Positions 13,601 through 26,280 of a stretch of DNA of 64,000 nt are shown piece by piece. How positions within the stretch are numbered: the first letter of the stretch is position 1; every line of letters begins with the position of its first letter. This stretch comes from Chrysomallon squamiferum (taxonomy: Eukaryota; Mollusca; Gastropoda; Neomphalida; Peltospiridae), in contig CM022679.1 of assembly GCA_012295275.1 (NCBI GenBank), forward strand, positions 62,001 to 126,000, given 5' to 3'. The translations under genes were made by a program, and so were the position numbers. The notes beneath the pieces are model-generated. The model did no database searches, was not told the origin of the DNA, and saw only the letters and a program-made list of their open reading frames with translations.

Positions 13601-16600
13601 GACCATGGGCTAACTGAACACACTTGTTACTGTCAACAACAACAGCACCACAGATTTCTTCATTAACAGTTGTCATGGTAACAGAATGTGAGGTAGATGA
13701 AGAGTTAGATATCACAGACTCCTGACTAGATGTAACATTATCACTTTCCTCTTTAATGTCCGAATACACAGAACAATAACCAGAGGAATCAGAAACTGTG
13801 GGAGATAATTCATCTTTACTTTTAGAGTTGTCCCCCTTACTGATACTCCTCTCCTTATAGTCTGTGATATCACCTGTACTCTCAGAGTTCTCGTTCTTGC
13901 TTTTAGAGTTAACATCCTTACACTGCAAAATACTCCTCTTCAACAAGTCTTTGTGAGAAGAGTTGGAAGAAGAATTAATGAAATCTTTGTTATGATGAAA
14001 ATGTAGGCTTGTGTTCTGACTTGAAGAATTAGTTTTATTATCACAGCTGGAATCAGACGTCTGTGATTTAAAAAACATTCTGATAGAAGACTCTGTCCTT
14101 GCTGGCAGACTGTGACGCTTTGATAAACTTCCTCTCTCTGAAAAACATTTACAAAACACTACTTTTTAACTCATACAAAATTTGTAAGAGAAGGTTTTAA
14201 AACCATGTAGATTATTTAATAATTTAAACCAGATTTTTTGAAGATTATTTTAATAAACATCTACTTTAACATAAGTTTTGTTAAATTAAAATCAGACTAT
14301 CTGATTAAATAATCTGTATCTTTGTTTTTTGGATATAACATAAATAATAATCTAAGTTTTCATTCAGAATATTTAACATTTCATAAAGTAATGAAATTTG
14401 AAAGACAGATAAAAAAAACATGTTCTTACCTTTACAACTTTCTGTGCTGTTTGTAAAATCTTCTTTGGCAAATGCACTTGAGTATGACCTCTTTAATCTG
14501 GACAACACACTGCTACTTGACATCTGCAACAACAACATCATAAACACAAATCATCTCTAATATCTTCAAGGTATCACTACTGCGTGTCACAGCAAACTAT
14601 TTTTGTATTTACAAATTCTCTCAAATAAGTTTGAAAACTGTCACTATAATAATTTTACATATTACAAAATAATAGCTTTTTGATTTTTGTTTCACTTGAT
14701 GAGTTTGTGTTATTATTACTGTTACAAACTGTAAACTGTTGAATGCTGAACATACAAATAACTAATATTATTAACATATAGATATTATTATTATTATTTA
14801 GTTTGTACTATTATTACTGTTACAAACAGTAAACTGTTGAATGCTGAACATACAAATAACTAATATTATTAACATATAGATATTATTATTATTATTTAAT
14901 TTGTACTATTATTATTGTTACTAACTGTAAACTGTTGAATGGTGAACATATAGATAACTATTAACATACAGATATTATTATTAATGAGTTTGTACTATTA
15001 TTATTGTTACTAACTCTAAACTGTTTAAAGTTTGATTTAACTGATTACCTTTGTATCATGTTCTGAGTTACTCTGAGTTGTCTGTCTAGAAAACAAAATT
15101 AAAGTTTTGTCATAAAGAGTTTCAAAAAGAGAAATAAAATTGTTAATTGATTTCTGGTTGATATGGTAACAGCCATTACCTACTGACTGTACTTACTTAT
15201 TTAATACATCATTTTATATTAGTTATTTATTTTTATGGAAAGGTTGTATTTATACATGCATGCATACCAATTTAGGTAATTTATAGAAATTAATGAGATA
15301 TGTCAATTAAGTAATACCTATTAATGTCATAAACATTTCTGACACTTAAACTAGACTATTGAGTACATTCTATTTATATTTCATATAATTTATTTCCTAT
15401 TAATAACTAATTAAATGTTTGTGTCAGTTAACAACATCTAGTACCACCAACAAGACTACAAAATACATACAGATGACTTTCTTGAGTATTCAACTCAAAT
15501 GTCCTTCCTAAAATAAAACAGATAATATATTTAACTACTTTGTTTGAGAAAGTTATCAGTAGTTATATAATTCAATGACACAGATTCTATAAGAAAAATC
15601 TGCAAATTAACAGTTATTATAATATATATATATTTGTAATTCTTAATTCAGTCATGTTTCTTATTATAATAAAAATATATTCTATACATTTAATATCAAA
15701 TGTATTGCATACAAACAATAACTTAGTGATAATATTTAATTGATAATAAATTTATTCTTACCTGTGTCTACTTGATTAACTCGCAGACTTGAAGTAGTAG
15801 GTTCATACAAGGCGATCAGAGAAGACTGTAAATAATTTTAAACCAGCCAATCAGAATAGAGCATCTTACTTAACAGTGAAAGTTTATTTTTGTTTAGGTC
15901 CCCAGAGACATTATTGTCCAAATACTGTTATAACATTTATTATTGTTTATTATTATTATTATTATTCAACAAAAAGTAATGATTTTAGTAAGATATATTT
16001 CTGAAGATTTGCCACATTTAAAAAAAATAAACCTAGAAATAAGAAGCAAACCAAAACATCACAAAGTATGGTCAGATTGCTTTTTCATTAATCATTTTAT
16101 CTGTCCAGTTTTTTTTTTTTTAAAGTTCTGTGAACTGTTTTCAATGATATAATTGGCTATCCATACCACTAATAACATTAATAATAAAACTGTGAAAAAA
16201 TAGTCATTAATAAAAGATAAATAAACATAATAACTTAATAACCTTTATAGTTGCCAGTAAGAGTTTTTCCTCCTGCATGAAGATTTGTCTTTTGTCCGGA
16301 GTAACATTTACATCAACAGATTCTGAAACAAATCACAAAACAATTTTCACTAAGACTTGTTTGTTTTTCTCTGTCATCTAAAATTAGCTTAATGACACAA
16401 TTAAATATTAAGTTTTTATCATTCACTTCCATTTTTCTTATTAGCAAAAAAATCATCTTTTATAGGAAATTTTCTTTGATAGAGTCATTCACAACCTCAC
16501 AAAAACCCAACAAAGATATAATGTATTTCCTAAAACCATGATAAAACATTTAAATTTTCATTTGCCTAATGAAGTTAAATGTATGGGTAACAAAAAATAA

Positions 16601-19600
16601 TTGTTTGTTTTTTGTTTTTTTAATTAAAATAAAACCAAACCAGGTTTAGAAATTTAAAAAAAGGAAAAAAAAAAGAAAGAAAACAAAAGTGTAAAATGTA
16701 AATAATAACAATAAATGTACCCTTTGCCATGGAAATGTGAAGGACAACAAAAGGATGCTGATGTCTGTTGTAAGTGTGATACACTTCGTTTATCAGTCTC
16801 AGAATCTGTAAAATAAACAAAAACTGTCACTTAAACATGTCCACTGTTTATCAAGTACGTTGTAAACAACTGCAGTACAGCAACTTTACCTTGGAAGAGT
16901 CACATGGCCTCTTGTTTACAAACACAAACTGCCGGTCTGTGCTGCCCCGTCCCTGACCATGTTCACACTTTGACACAAAGCCCTCAATTCTGAAACAACA
17001 CAAATACAGCTTTATACATGAAATAAACACACAAAGTCTAACAAAGCCCTCAATTCTGAAACAACACAAATACAGCTTTATACATGAAATAAACACGCAA
17101 AGTCTAACAAAGCCCTCAATTCTGAAACAACACAAATACAGCTTTATACATGAAATAAAACACACAAACTATAATCACTCTGAAGATACAAGTCTTACAA
17201 GTATCATTTATTAATCTATACACATAATAATAATAATGAATAATAAAGTTAAATTAAATCATGCAGAATGAATATATGAAAACCATACAGTTGCATATTT
17301 TATCACAACCTTTGTAAGTATTTTCACTATTACCATTTTCTTACTGACAGCCAAAAAAAAAAAAGAAAGAAAGAAGAAATATCAGGACCTTGCTCTCATC
17401 ACTTGATTTGATGTAACAATACAAAGATCTGATATTACTTTACCACACACAGACACACAAAATGCACACAGATATACACACATTCACACAAAAAGATGCA
17501 TGCACAGAAAGACAAACACAGATATCCACACAAAGATGCACACATATATACGCAGACACACACTATGTAGTATCTTACACAAATGGTGACTGTTGACTGT
17601 TGCTAGGCGACACATCAAACCAGGAACACACATCTTCTGTTGGCTCAGTCTGTTTAAACTCTAACACACTCTGAAGTTGTTTTGGTCCGAAGATGTTGGC
17701 AATATTCTCTTTGATTGTCCAATTTCCTTTAGTGGACACTACAACTGACCGACTTCTGTGATAATAAACATTTAAAATTTAATTTGCAATCTTATTAAAC
17801 TTATACAACATCGTTGTTACTGTTGACTTTATTTTAATTATAATAATAATTAATAAAAAAAACAAAATTTAAAAAAGAGTAAAAACTATAACATTATCAG
17901 TAATAAGAGGTGACAAAGTTAATAATAAATTAGGTATGACAGTATTTATTATTAAGATAATTAAATTAATTATTAACATTCACGCATCTTCCCATTAGTT
18001 AGTACTGCTCAAGAGATACATCTAGCTATGACTTACATGTTTGCAGAATTAATTATTAGAACTCCTAAAAGGGATCTAAACACTTGTAAAAACCAGACAC
18101 AAGTTACTCACCCTTTGCCCACCTGGTTGGTGCAGGTGATGCGAACACCTGTGGTAATGAGGCAGTATGCATTCAAAATGTGAACCATCTTAGAAAACTC
18201 TTTTTTAAGATTGCGGTGAAATTCTTTGTGTCTCACAGGTAAAGTGTAGAACAGATTCTGAAGAGTAACTGTTGTACCTGTCTGAACAAGTGAAAGAAAA
18301 ACAAATAAAGCATGAATCAAGTAAAATTATTTAAAACATCTATAAAATAACATTAAAAACCAAACAGTATATATGTATTTATATTTTTTCTTTTTGAATG
18401 ATCAGTTACTTCTTGGGTAATTTAAATACAAAATTTTGAAAATTTATCTTGAATAGTGCTGATGGGTGGCAAAAACCTTTTTTTTTTTTTTTTAAATAAA
18501 TGATCTGTTGAAGAATCATTTCTTACTTGTCTTGGGAAATGGACCTTGTTAGTGATAGTTCCGTGCTGGTTAAATTCTAACTTTGTTCCGACTGATGCAG
18601 ATTTGTGACATGTAATCACTGACATGTTACTGAAATTTTAACATTTCACATCAAGTACATTTATTACAACTGTTCTTAATGAAAATATTGAACAAAATAC
18701 TAAAATAACAAACCAGAATATTTAAGTAAAATAAATGAAAAACTTCTCGTAAAAACAGAGGTAGACAGAAAAATCTAAAGGAATTAAAAACATCTCACAA
18801 AAAAAATCCTTAGATAAAAACAGTTTAAATAAAATGAATACCTGAGTTTTGATTAACCTAGATTTTTTTTATTCTGAGCTAATAACATCAGTTAAAACAA
18901 ATATAACTAAGATGTAAATATAACTCCCTTGCATTTAAGATTTAATTAAATCATATTTTTATAGTGTTGTGTTAAATCCAGATTAATTCTCATGCTCACA
19001 AGCATGAACGAATTGAGTGAAGATTCAGTGAGTGTCAGTTTTAAAGTCTGGGTATGTTGTTGTTCTACCTGAGAGCACACAGAGAAGAGAGAGCCTCTCC
19101 CCGGAAGCCAAACGTCTCAACTGTGACAACATCACAGAAGTCAGAAATCTTTGACGTGTGATGCTTCATAGCTGAAATCAAACTTCACACTTTGAAACAT
19201 TAAATTAAAACACATATATCTTTTGTTTAATATATGAGCACTCAAGCTGATAGTAAACTATAGTGAAAGTTTTGTTTTTACTTCTGGTAATCTAAATACA
19301 CTAAAACATGCATAACAATACTTTTTAAAACATGAGTGAAAACTAACATTTTTAAACATTCAAATTATAATAATTAATAGCAAAATGTGTACTAGAATTG
19401 CATGTGTGTATTTAATGTACAAAGAAAAATATAAATTTAAAAAAATAAAAATAAACATAGAATGCATGTGCTAAACATACACACATACTGAACAAATGTA
19501 AACTGAGTGTTAGTGAAATTCTGTAAAAATAGTTTTAACTCACTGAGTCCTTCGTAGTTCTTTTCTTCCACTCCACTGCCATTATCACTGACTTCAACAG

Positions 19601-20404
19601 ACTCACTGCCATACTCCTTCAGCTTTATATCTACAAACATACATACAGACAGATCTAGATATTACAGCATTTATTTTAACAATAATTTTAAAAACTGAAA
19701 TAAAACAAACTTATCTCCATCAAAAACAGGTTTCAAATACTCAAAAAACAGAGAAAAAAAAATATAATAAAAAACAGTTGTAATAAAACAAATGAAATAA
19801 GGTGCTTTAGTAAATTTTATAATTCTCTTTTACAACAAAATAATATTTGTTATAAATATTATCACACTGTCATTCAAAAAAATATCCCATATCTCTTCCT
19901 AAAATAAAACATGAAAAACTGGAAAATTATCAGTGACAATCAGCTATCAAAAATAAAATAATTTCTATAATTAAACTCGAGTAATAAATGTGAAGTTTAT
20001 ACAATTTTTTCAACATAATAAGTTTTATTATAAATTTATCAGTTATCAAAATAAAAATTTATTTTTTCAAAACCAGGTGTCACAGAAACACTTTCTGATC
20101 TGCAGCAGATGTACAACTTTAACATATCTGTATTCAATAAACACAAAACAAATTTCTTCAACAAAATATGCAAAACATACATTTATTGACATTTTACAAA
20201 TCAACATGTTGTGTGTGTGCATGTCCATATTTTTAACTACTGTGATTACAAACCAACAGATGTTGCGCCTGCATCGATGCTGTTTTCTACAAGTTCTTTC
20301 ACTGCCGTGGCTAACGTCAGAACAACCTGTCCAGAACATATTCGATGAACAGATGTTTTGTCTATAGCCTGAATGCTCAATGGCTCCAGCTGGTTTCCTT
20401 CCAT
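7633..20404 (-). CDS. PMS2: PMS2, MutL-homologue mismatch-repair endonuclease subunit
   Basis: 24 exons in transcript order: 20254-20404, 19544-19630, 19069-19171, 18527-18629, 18112-18281, 17579-17755, 16890-16989, 16721-16805, 16243-16322, 15762-15825, 15471-15507, 15049-15085, 14430-14523, 13521-14137, 13226-13307, 12898-12997, 12329-12365, 10135-10265, 9423-9523, 8898-8966, 8614-8651, 8214-8318, 8009-8044, 7633-7695. The total of 2667 nt is 888 codons plus stop (human 862). N-terminal GHKL ATPase: [12 protein letters not shown] 36-47, DNGSGVE 66-72, TFGFRGEAL 99-107. A serine-rich linker fills residues about 430-635, with a basic NLS-like KKRRSQK 656-662. C-terminal endonuclease/dimerisation domain: [12 protein letters not shown] 726-737 (the DQHAx2Ex4E metal site), ACRKS 838-842, CPHGRP 870-875. 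Known role: with MLH1 it forms MutLalpha, which nicks the daughter strand. All catalytic motifs are intact. The protein ends shortly after CPHGRP ([12 protein letters not shown]), as in the family. The exon 18 donor is weak and lies in a repeat. Confidence 0.95.
7700..7868 (-). repeat. 54-bp tandem repeat, three units, in the last PMS2 intron
   Basis: The unit contains CAAATTAAAAATACTGAC and recurs at 7707, 7761 and 7815, exactly 54 bp apart, with few substitutions. The array abuts the acceptor of the last exon (7695/7696) but does not copy it. On the gene strand the array is open in one frame. Confidence 0.9.
9890..10170 (-). repeat. 54-bp tandem repeat (4-5 units) spanning the PMS2 exon 18 / intron 18 boundary
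   Basis: CCAGATAAGTTTCTGA recurs at 9973, 10027, 10081 and 10134 (spacings 54, 54, 53), with a more decayed copy near 9900-9945. On the gene strand each unit holds the end of exon 18 (CAGAAACTTATCTG) and its GTACAG donor. The unit was therefore copied out of the exon edge. Confidence 0.9.
10340..12166 (+). mobile_element. Decayed hAT-like transposase remnant inside PMS2 intron 17
   Basis: Antisense to PMS2. Frameshifted and stop-broken fragments resemble the hAT transposase group related to ZNF862-type proteins. A segment near 10860-11130 has ADGTNVNL, then [12 protein letters not shown] and [14 protein letters not shown]-terminal dimerisation-like segment at 11676-11975 reads [20 protein letters not shown], then VEKGISSL and [11 protein letters not shown] 10-bp inverted match (GAGGTTACCA at 10340-10349, TGGTAACCTC at 12157-12166) may mark degraded ends. 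No 8-bp target duplication was found, so the borders are tentative. Family membership rests on remembered motif shape, not a search. Confidence 0.6.
11429..11975 (+). pseudogene. 3' part of broken hAT-type transposase
   Basis: Two overlapping open stretches (11429-11686 and 11676-11975) appear to be pieces of one former reading frame separated by frameshift. The second ends in the hAT C-terminal dimerisation-like region. There is no intact start or catalytic core, so a functional product is not expected. Confidence 0.5.
14703..15025 (-). repeat. ~90-98-bp tandem repeat (about 3.3 units) in PMS2 intron 12
   Basis: Units start near 14703, 14801, 14898 and 14988 with TTTGTACTATTATTA, followed by AACTGTAAACTGTTGAATG and an ATT-rich tail. 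The array stops about 25 bp before the exon 12 edge at 15049. Confidence 0.88.
16975..17165 (-). repeat. 66-bp tandem repeat, three units, spanning the PMS2 exon 7 splice acceptor
   Basis: ACAAAGCCCTCAATTCTGAA recurs at 16975, 17041 and 17107, exactly 66 bp apart. Each unit carries the polypyrimidine end of intron 6, the CAG acceptor and the first codons of exon 7 (IEGFV). Unit identity is almost complete, so the duplication is recent. Confidence 0.95.
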
Positions 20405-20427
20405 CCTTCACTGATTAATTATCTATA

Positions 20428-20463
<36 letters not shown>

Positions 20464-21060
20464 TAATAATAATAATAATAATAATAATTTTAATAACAGA
20501 CTGAATGTTCTTACTGTATTTATTTATGAATCTCTTTGAAACAGCGTTGATTCTATTTAGCAATATTTAATATTATAATTATCGTTAAAATAATTACATC
20601 TTAAAAGCATAATAAAGTCGAAACAGTTAAAACTTTAAATGACAACACAACAATGTCGCTGCAATTATAACTTCCCAGGGTTTCTTGTTGTTGTTGTTTT
20701 AATTTAATAATTGTTGACAAATTTAATAAACATGTATTTATATCTACAAAATAATGAAATTATTTCCCGCCAAAGTAATAAATTTAGATCGGTCGTACTG
20801 CTGCTTATACTGTCAGACAATGGCATCTTCTTCTCTTATTTTTGTGTTGTTTATAATCTACAAGAAATAATTTTAAATGCTTCTACGAAAATAATATCCT
20901 GTAAGTCCAAAATCTTACCAATCTTACTGATATGATGAAGATACAAAATTAAATATCATTTAAAGAAAATTAGAGTTATTTCCCTTGAAGTTGTCTGTCA
21001 ACAACAGACGATACCAATGAAAAGTATTATAAAATAGGCTAAATTAAATATGGCTCAGAT
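20405..21060 (-). promoter_or_regulatory. PMS2 5' UTR and probable promoter region
   Basis: Sequence upstream of the PMS2 ATG (20402-20404 on the + strand). It holds an (ATT/AAT)n tract at 20425-20490 and otherwise AT-rich DNA. No TATA box or clear initiator could be assigned. The call rests on position only. Confidence 0.35.
20425..20490. repeat. (AAT)n microsatellite just upstream of PMS2
   Basis: AAT trinucleotide run with one AAATAA interruption, beginning about 20 bp 5' of the PMS2 start codon, so it probably lies in the 5' UTR or core promoter. Confidence 0.95.
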
Positions 21061-21677
21061 GTCAACCGTGCTGGTCAGATCCATTATATTTATGTGAAAT
21101 TACAATTCAGATATACGGAATACTATAGACTGTGTCAACATTTAACATATATATTTACGATGCGTTACATTTCGCGATTGTTTACATTATTTCGCTATTA
21201 AAGTCGGTAACAGAATTATTGAATACAAATTTCGCGTTTTATTTTATTACTACTAATAATACATCATAGATTATTTGATGTAATGTATGTTTATGTGTGT
21301 GTTTATTTGATAAGGAGATGGGTGAAGACCCTTCTACTAATTTTGTTAAATGTTTATCAATGCTGGTAATCAAAACAACCCTGTTATAGTGGCAAAATGA
21401 GAGTTGTTTCCCTTGTAACGAACACGCCTTGATAAATAGATAAACTATAACGGTCTATGCAGTTATTTATTTTCCGTTTTAATTAATTAATTTAATTATT
21501 TATTTTTATTTGGTTGTCGTTGTTCTCATTCTTGTTTATATTGTTGTTTTCTGTCATCTTACTTAAGGTCTTTTAGTAATCAAAATGATGACACAATATC
21601 TTAATAAAACGCATGAAAATATAAACTAATTAGTAACAATTCTTATTTAATAATAAAAATAATAAGTATTATAATAA

Positions 21678-21702
21678 TAAGAAGAAGGAGAAGAAGAAGA
21701 AG

Positions 21703-21750
<48 letters not shown>
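21678..21750. repeat. (GAA)n-(CAA)n compound microsatellite
   Basis: GAAGAAGGAGAAGAAG grades into a CAA run, upstream of PMS2 in gene-free sequence. Confidence 0.9.
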
Positions 21751-22245
21751 AATAACTGAACATAGAATAATTTTATTTCAGTTGAACTGTCTTTACTGTT
21801 ATACCAAAAAATCTTTTGAAATCTTGTTCATTATGATCATCATTACCATAATCATCAATAAGATCATTATTATTTTGGTAGTGGTAGTAATTGTATTATT
21901 TGTAATATTATTATTATATTTGTTGTTGCTGCTGTTGTTATCGGTGTTACTGCAGCTGCTGCAGATGCTGATCACACTGATGATGTAGTTGCTAATTTGT
22001 TGTTTAGTTTGTGTCTTCTGAAAACACTATCCGAGTTCAGTCTAGGGTCAAGGCAACAATTTTAATATTGAAATTTTATTATTAATTCAGTTAAAAGTTC
22101 AGGTTAACCTATATGTATTATAAACATTGATTTTATTCTGCATACTTCAGCGATTTCTTGTTACGAAGCCCAGGTTTGCGTGCTTCCATTGGTCAGCCAT
22201 GTTGGTTTGACGTAATAGGCACTTTCAGCTGTTACTGTTTACCAA

Positions 22246-22601
22246 GTAACACATATACTGTGTTCCATTCAGAACGCAAACAGTTCAATAACAAACTGTG
22301 TTTATTTAACACGTATACTGTGTTCCATTCAGAACGCAAACAGTTCAATAACAAAGTTAACACGTATACTGTGTTCCATTCAGAACGCAAACAGTTCAAT
22401 AACAAACTGTTTATTTAACACGTATATTGTGTTTATTTAACACGTATACTGTGTTCCATTCAGAACGCAAACAGTTCAATAACAAACTGTTTATTTAACG
22501 TATATTGTGTTTATTTAAACGTATACTGTGTTCCATTCAGAAAGCAAACAGTTCAATAACAAACTCTTTATCTAACACCTATACTGTGTTCCACTCAGAA
22601 C
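22246..22601 (+). repeat. Minisatellite of ~50-80-bp units, five full copies and one partial
   Basis: The core TGTTCCATTCAGAACGCAAA followed by CAGTTCAATAACAAA recurs from about 22258, 22318, 22369, 22450 and 22526, with a truncated copy near 22585. Variable spacers read AACACGTATACTG or AACACGTATATTGTGTTT. Length polymorphism between units comes from presence or absence of the second spacer. Open frames across it are repeat artefacts. Confidence 0.9.
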
Positions 22602-22889
22602 TTTTCAAATTCATCATCATCACCATTATCATCATCATCATTATTATCATTATTATTTGTGTAGTTACAGTTCGGTTATTTTCAATTTACCGATTATGAT
22701 ATTTTTCGAAACAGTTCTCTGTTTTTAACATACAACAATTCGTGCTGCTAATGCTAAAGACGGTTACAAATGTTCAACTACTACTTTTACTAATTCTGCT
22801 GTTACTACTACTCATACCACTACTGCTGTTTATGGTACTACTAAAACCATTCGTACAACGATGTAGACGATTAGTTTTACTATTAATTT

Positions 22890-23222
22890 TTAAATAAGCG
22901 CTGTTACTGTTTTCTCAGCGTCTGCTCTGTTGAGGCTAGTGACAAATATCCTCACAATATTTATTGAAACCTCTTCTGAAGATAAACTACACAAGACTTG
23001 TTTGTCAATGTAAGCAGTAATTCGCGGAAATATTCTAAGTTCATGTTTGAACAATGACAACGTACGTACTGGAAATTCTTTCCACACTAGCGCTGCACGT
23101 GCAATGTTTCTGAAGTCACGTTCCTGGTTAGACCATGAACGCAAACAAATTGGTGTGGTAGGTAAACAGTTTAATCGTCGAAGCCAGTGAAGGACAAACA
23201 ATGAGCCGAGTGCACCTTGCAA
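22890..23222 (-). other. Unrecognised 110-codon open frame
   Basis: An open frame of 110 codons on the - strand with a less repetitive composition than its surroundings; it includes KEFPVRTLSLFKHELRIFPR. No family was recognised, no supporting exons or start context were found, and it overlaps a GC-richer stretch where chance open frames are longer. Probably not a gene. Confidence 0.15.
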
Positions 23223-23460
23223 CAGTTTAACTGTTAATATTGGTTTTGTCTGTAGGACGCAAACTCCATTAACTCTCCACTCTGATTGGAGGAAACGTCA
23301 TCAACTCTCCCAGCATGCATTCCCGTCGGCCATTCACTGACTGATTCGAATCTGTGAACAAACACACGTTGTGTTGCACTTGGCAGATGAAACCGAGGCG
23401 GGACGCACGTTGTTTGTAGTCTAATTTTGTAGATGTGGCCAACACGTGGCTTACATCTAT
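23040..23460. promoter_or_regulatory. GC-richer island with CCAAT and ZNF143-like motifs
   Basis: A locally GC- and CpG-richer segment in AT-rich DNA. It contains an inverted CCAAT box (GATTGG near 23284) and TCTCCCAGCATGCATTCCC near 23306, whose CCCAGCATGC core resembles the vertebrate Staf/ZNF143 site. It could be a promoter or enhancer of an unseen transcript. The call is motif-based only. Confidence 0.3.
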
Positions 23461-24340
23461 TCCCTCTTTACCTGTCTTTTAAACTGTTTTGGTTTATCTC
23501 TGGCTTATACAGAAATACAAGCGTTTATCTAAAAACAGGTGATCACATTTTACGAGTGAATAACGACTGAACTCATGTCTCCTACAAACAACAAAATCAG
23601 TGCATAACAGCAAAAATATATTATAAATAAATTTTAACAAAACAAAATAATAAATAAATAAATAAACAAACAAACAGATAAATAAATAAAAAGATAAATA
23701 AATAAATAAATAAATAAATATTAATTTTAAAAGTTTGTTTTGACATTGATCGCCTGTAACACACGCTGTAGTCTGAATACTGATATGTGTCTGTATGTTG
23801 TTAGTGATAAATACATGGAACTCTCATCAACAAAATAAACACAAAGAAAAATGTTTAATAAACTACACAAAAAAATTAGACAAAATTTCTAAAACAAATT
23901 ACAAACTGAACAATGTGGAAATGTGTAAGAATTAAGGTGGATTTTAATTATGATGGCTGTTACTTTACAAATTAAATCATGTTTTGATTATGAAGGAAAA
24001 AACAACAACAACAAAAAAAAAAAAAAAAAAAAAAAAAAACAGCCATAAAAACAATGTTAGCGTCGTGTTTTACAACCACTGGTGTATCTGTGATTTGAAA
24101 CAAATACTGTGACCAGCAAGCAGCTAGTTCTTTCTGAAACATCTACACTCACTTGCACACAACATATAAACACGCTAAATGTTCACCACACCAGCAGCTG
24201 TTACAGCAACAACAGCAACTGCAAACTCGACGTCAGCAGAACAGCATGCAAGATTAAATGCCCAGCAGAAAATTTGGAGTTCATGTTAATCTCAGCGAGA
24301 GATAATCTTACTAATCTGGTTGTTGCTGGAAATAAACTGT

Positions 24341-24495
24341 AATACAAAACACAACACAACACAGTACTGTACAATACAATACAATACAACACAACACAGT
24401 ACCATACGATACAATACAATACAATACAATACAATACAATACAACACAATACAGTGCAGTACAGTACAGTAGAGTACATTACATTACAGTACAGA
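24341..24495. repeat. (ACAAT)n / (ACAGT)n pentanucleotide repeat
   Basis: ACAAT, ACAAC and ACAGT pentamers in tandem, grading into ACATT near 24480. Confidence 0.93.
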
Positions 24496-26280
24496 AAGAT
24501 AAATAAATAATCAAAACATCTAATAAATAATATACATGTAAATAAATAAGCTTACGATGAAAAATCTGAAAAAAACCTGAATACAGACTGTATCATACAA
24601 ACGATAATGAAATACTGAAATAAAAACTAATTACACGCATAAATATAAAATTTTAATATTGATTATAATTTATTCGCTGATAAATGTTTTTAATTTACAG
24701 TTATGTCATTTCAGATAAAAACTTTCAACAAATTTATTTAGAAACACGATATTTTAAAATAAATGGCAACCTGATATGAGTTTGAATGGTTCTATTTATT
24801 TGTTTCTCAGTATTTAAAATATTTAGACTTTGGTTCACAGAGAGATAATATTCGTTTCATCTCATTCGAGATCGATATTTCTGACGTCTTTGATTATTTT
24901 TATTTTTTATTTATACATTTTTTTTTCTCGCCGCAGTTTTAAAATGTTTTACGTCAGAAAATAATTTATTATGAAGAGTTTTTATTTTTATTTCACAGTG
25001 GTCCGTTCTCAAAAAAAAAAAAAAAAAAAAAAGAGAAGGAAAAAACGAAAGAAAACCCGGTTCTTATATTAAAATAAATTTTTATTTCTGTTGCTTGATG
25101 GCTAGAATGCAGGTCTGCTTGTGATATTCCTCAGTGTTTTACGTCTGGTTTATTGTGTATGTGCTGAGCTATCTGTAGGAAGGTACATATTAAAAATAAA
25201 TGACCGCTAACAGATAATTCTAAACTATGTATTTAAATAAGATGAGACGCGGGTGAAACATAAAATCAGATTATAAAATGAATAATAATACTTGGCTGGT
25301 TGTATTCGCTCATCTTAAAAAACGTTTCATTTTGAATATCAAATTTTCAACAGTAGCCATCTAACACACATCTGAAAACTACCTGTGAACAGCACTGCAA
25401 CCACATCTACTACTACAGCGTGAGTTATTATTGTTGTTATAGCCAATGCAGAGACATCAGGTACTGCTGCTTCGTCTACAGCATCTTTCCCAACAACACA
25501 CCTTTATCTCTGTTGTTAATGTTACTACCACATGACCAGTTTAGTGTTACAGATAGTACAGGTATTACAGGTATAGTACCCGTATTAGTGATAGTACAGG
25601 TATATTACAGGTATTACAGGTATCACATGTATTATGGATATTACAGATATTTTACGTTTTACAAGGTATTACAGATATTATAGGTAAATGTGACTTATAT
25701 ACAGGAAATAATTACATTGGTTTACTGTAATAGAAATACTAAAGACAAATATTGTGTGTTTGAACGAACTGGCGTAAATCAGGACACAGTAAGACAGTGT
25801 TGGATGCAGAGCAGCGTGTCAGGAACGTTTGTAAGGTCGAGAAAAACGTCTACAGAATTAGTTGAGTGTAGGCTCGTACAAGGAAGCAGTCATGTGACCT
25901 ATCAGTATCAACACCACGGTTAATTAGTGAGTTGTGTGTTATCTCTCTCGGTATTACATAATAAACTGTAGGAAAACTCGGAGTGCTGCCGTTTCTAGAA
26001 AGAAAACAGATAATAAAATAAACAAAAACCCACGTTCAAGACATTTCCACTGTGTAAATCTTGTAAATGTCAGTCGTCGATTTTTGACTCTCCCAGCACG
26101 TGAGTAACGTGTGACATACTTTACATATGTGACAGTATTAAACAAAACTGTTTTTCTGTTCACACACCGTGCTAACAAGTAAAAAAATCATTTTGAAAGT
26201 TTTCCACGTGTATTTCCTGATGTTTTTTGTGTTTTGTTTGAACTTCATTGATCCGTCCTTCCATCTCTAGATGTTTTCCA

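Noticed and set aside
20067-20411. - strand frame beginning [10 protein letters not shown] at the PMS2 start
   Set aside because: It is a shifted frame; the frame starting at 20404 gives [10 protein letters not shown] and then the GHKL ATPase motifs.
24201-24479. Tyr/Val/Leu-rich - strand frame
   Set aside because: Product of the ACAAT pentanucleotide repeat.
25690-25923. 77-codon frame MTYIQEIITL...
   Set aside because: Composition is ordinary but there is no similarity, no flanking exons and it lies among ACAGGTATT-type repeats.
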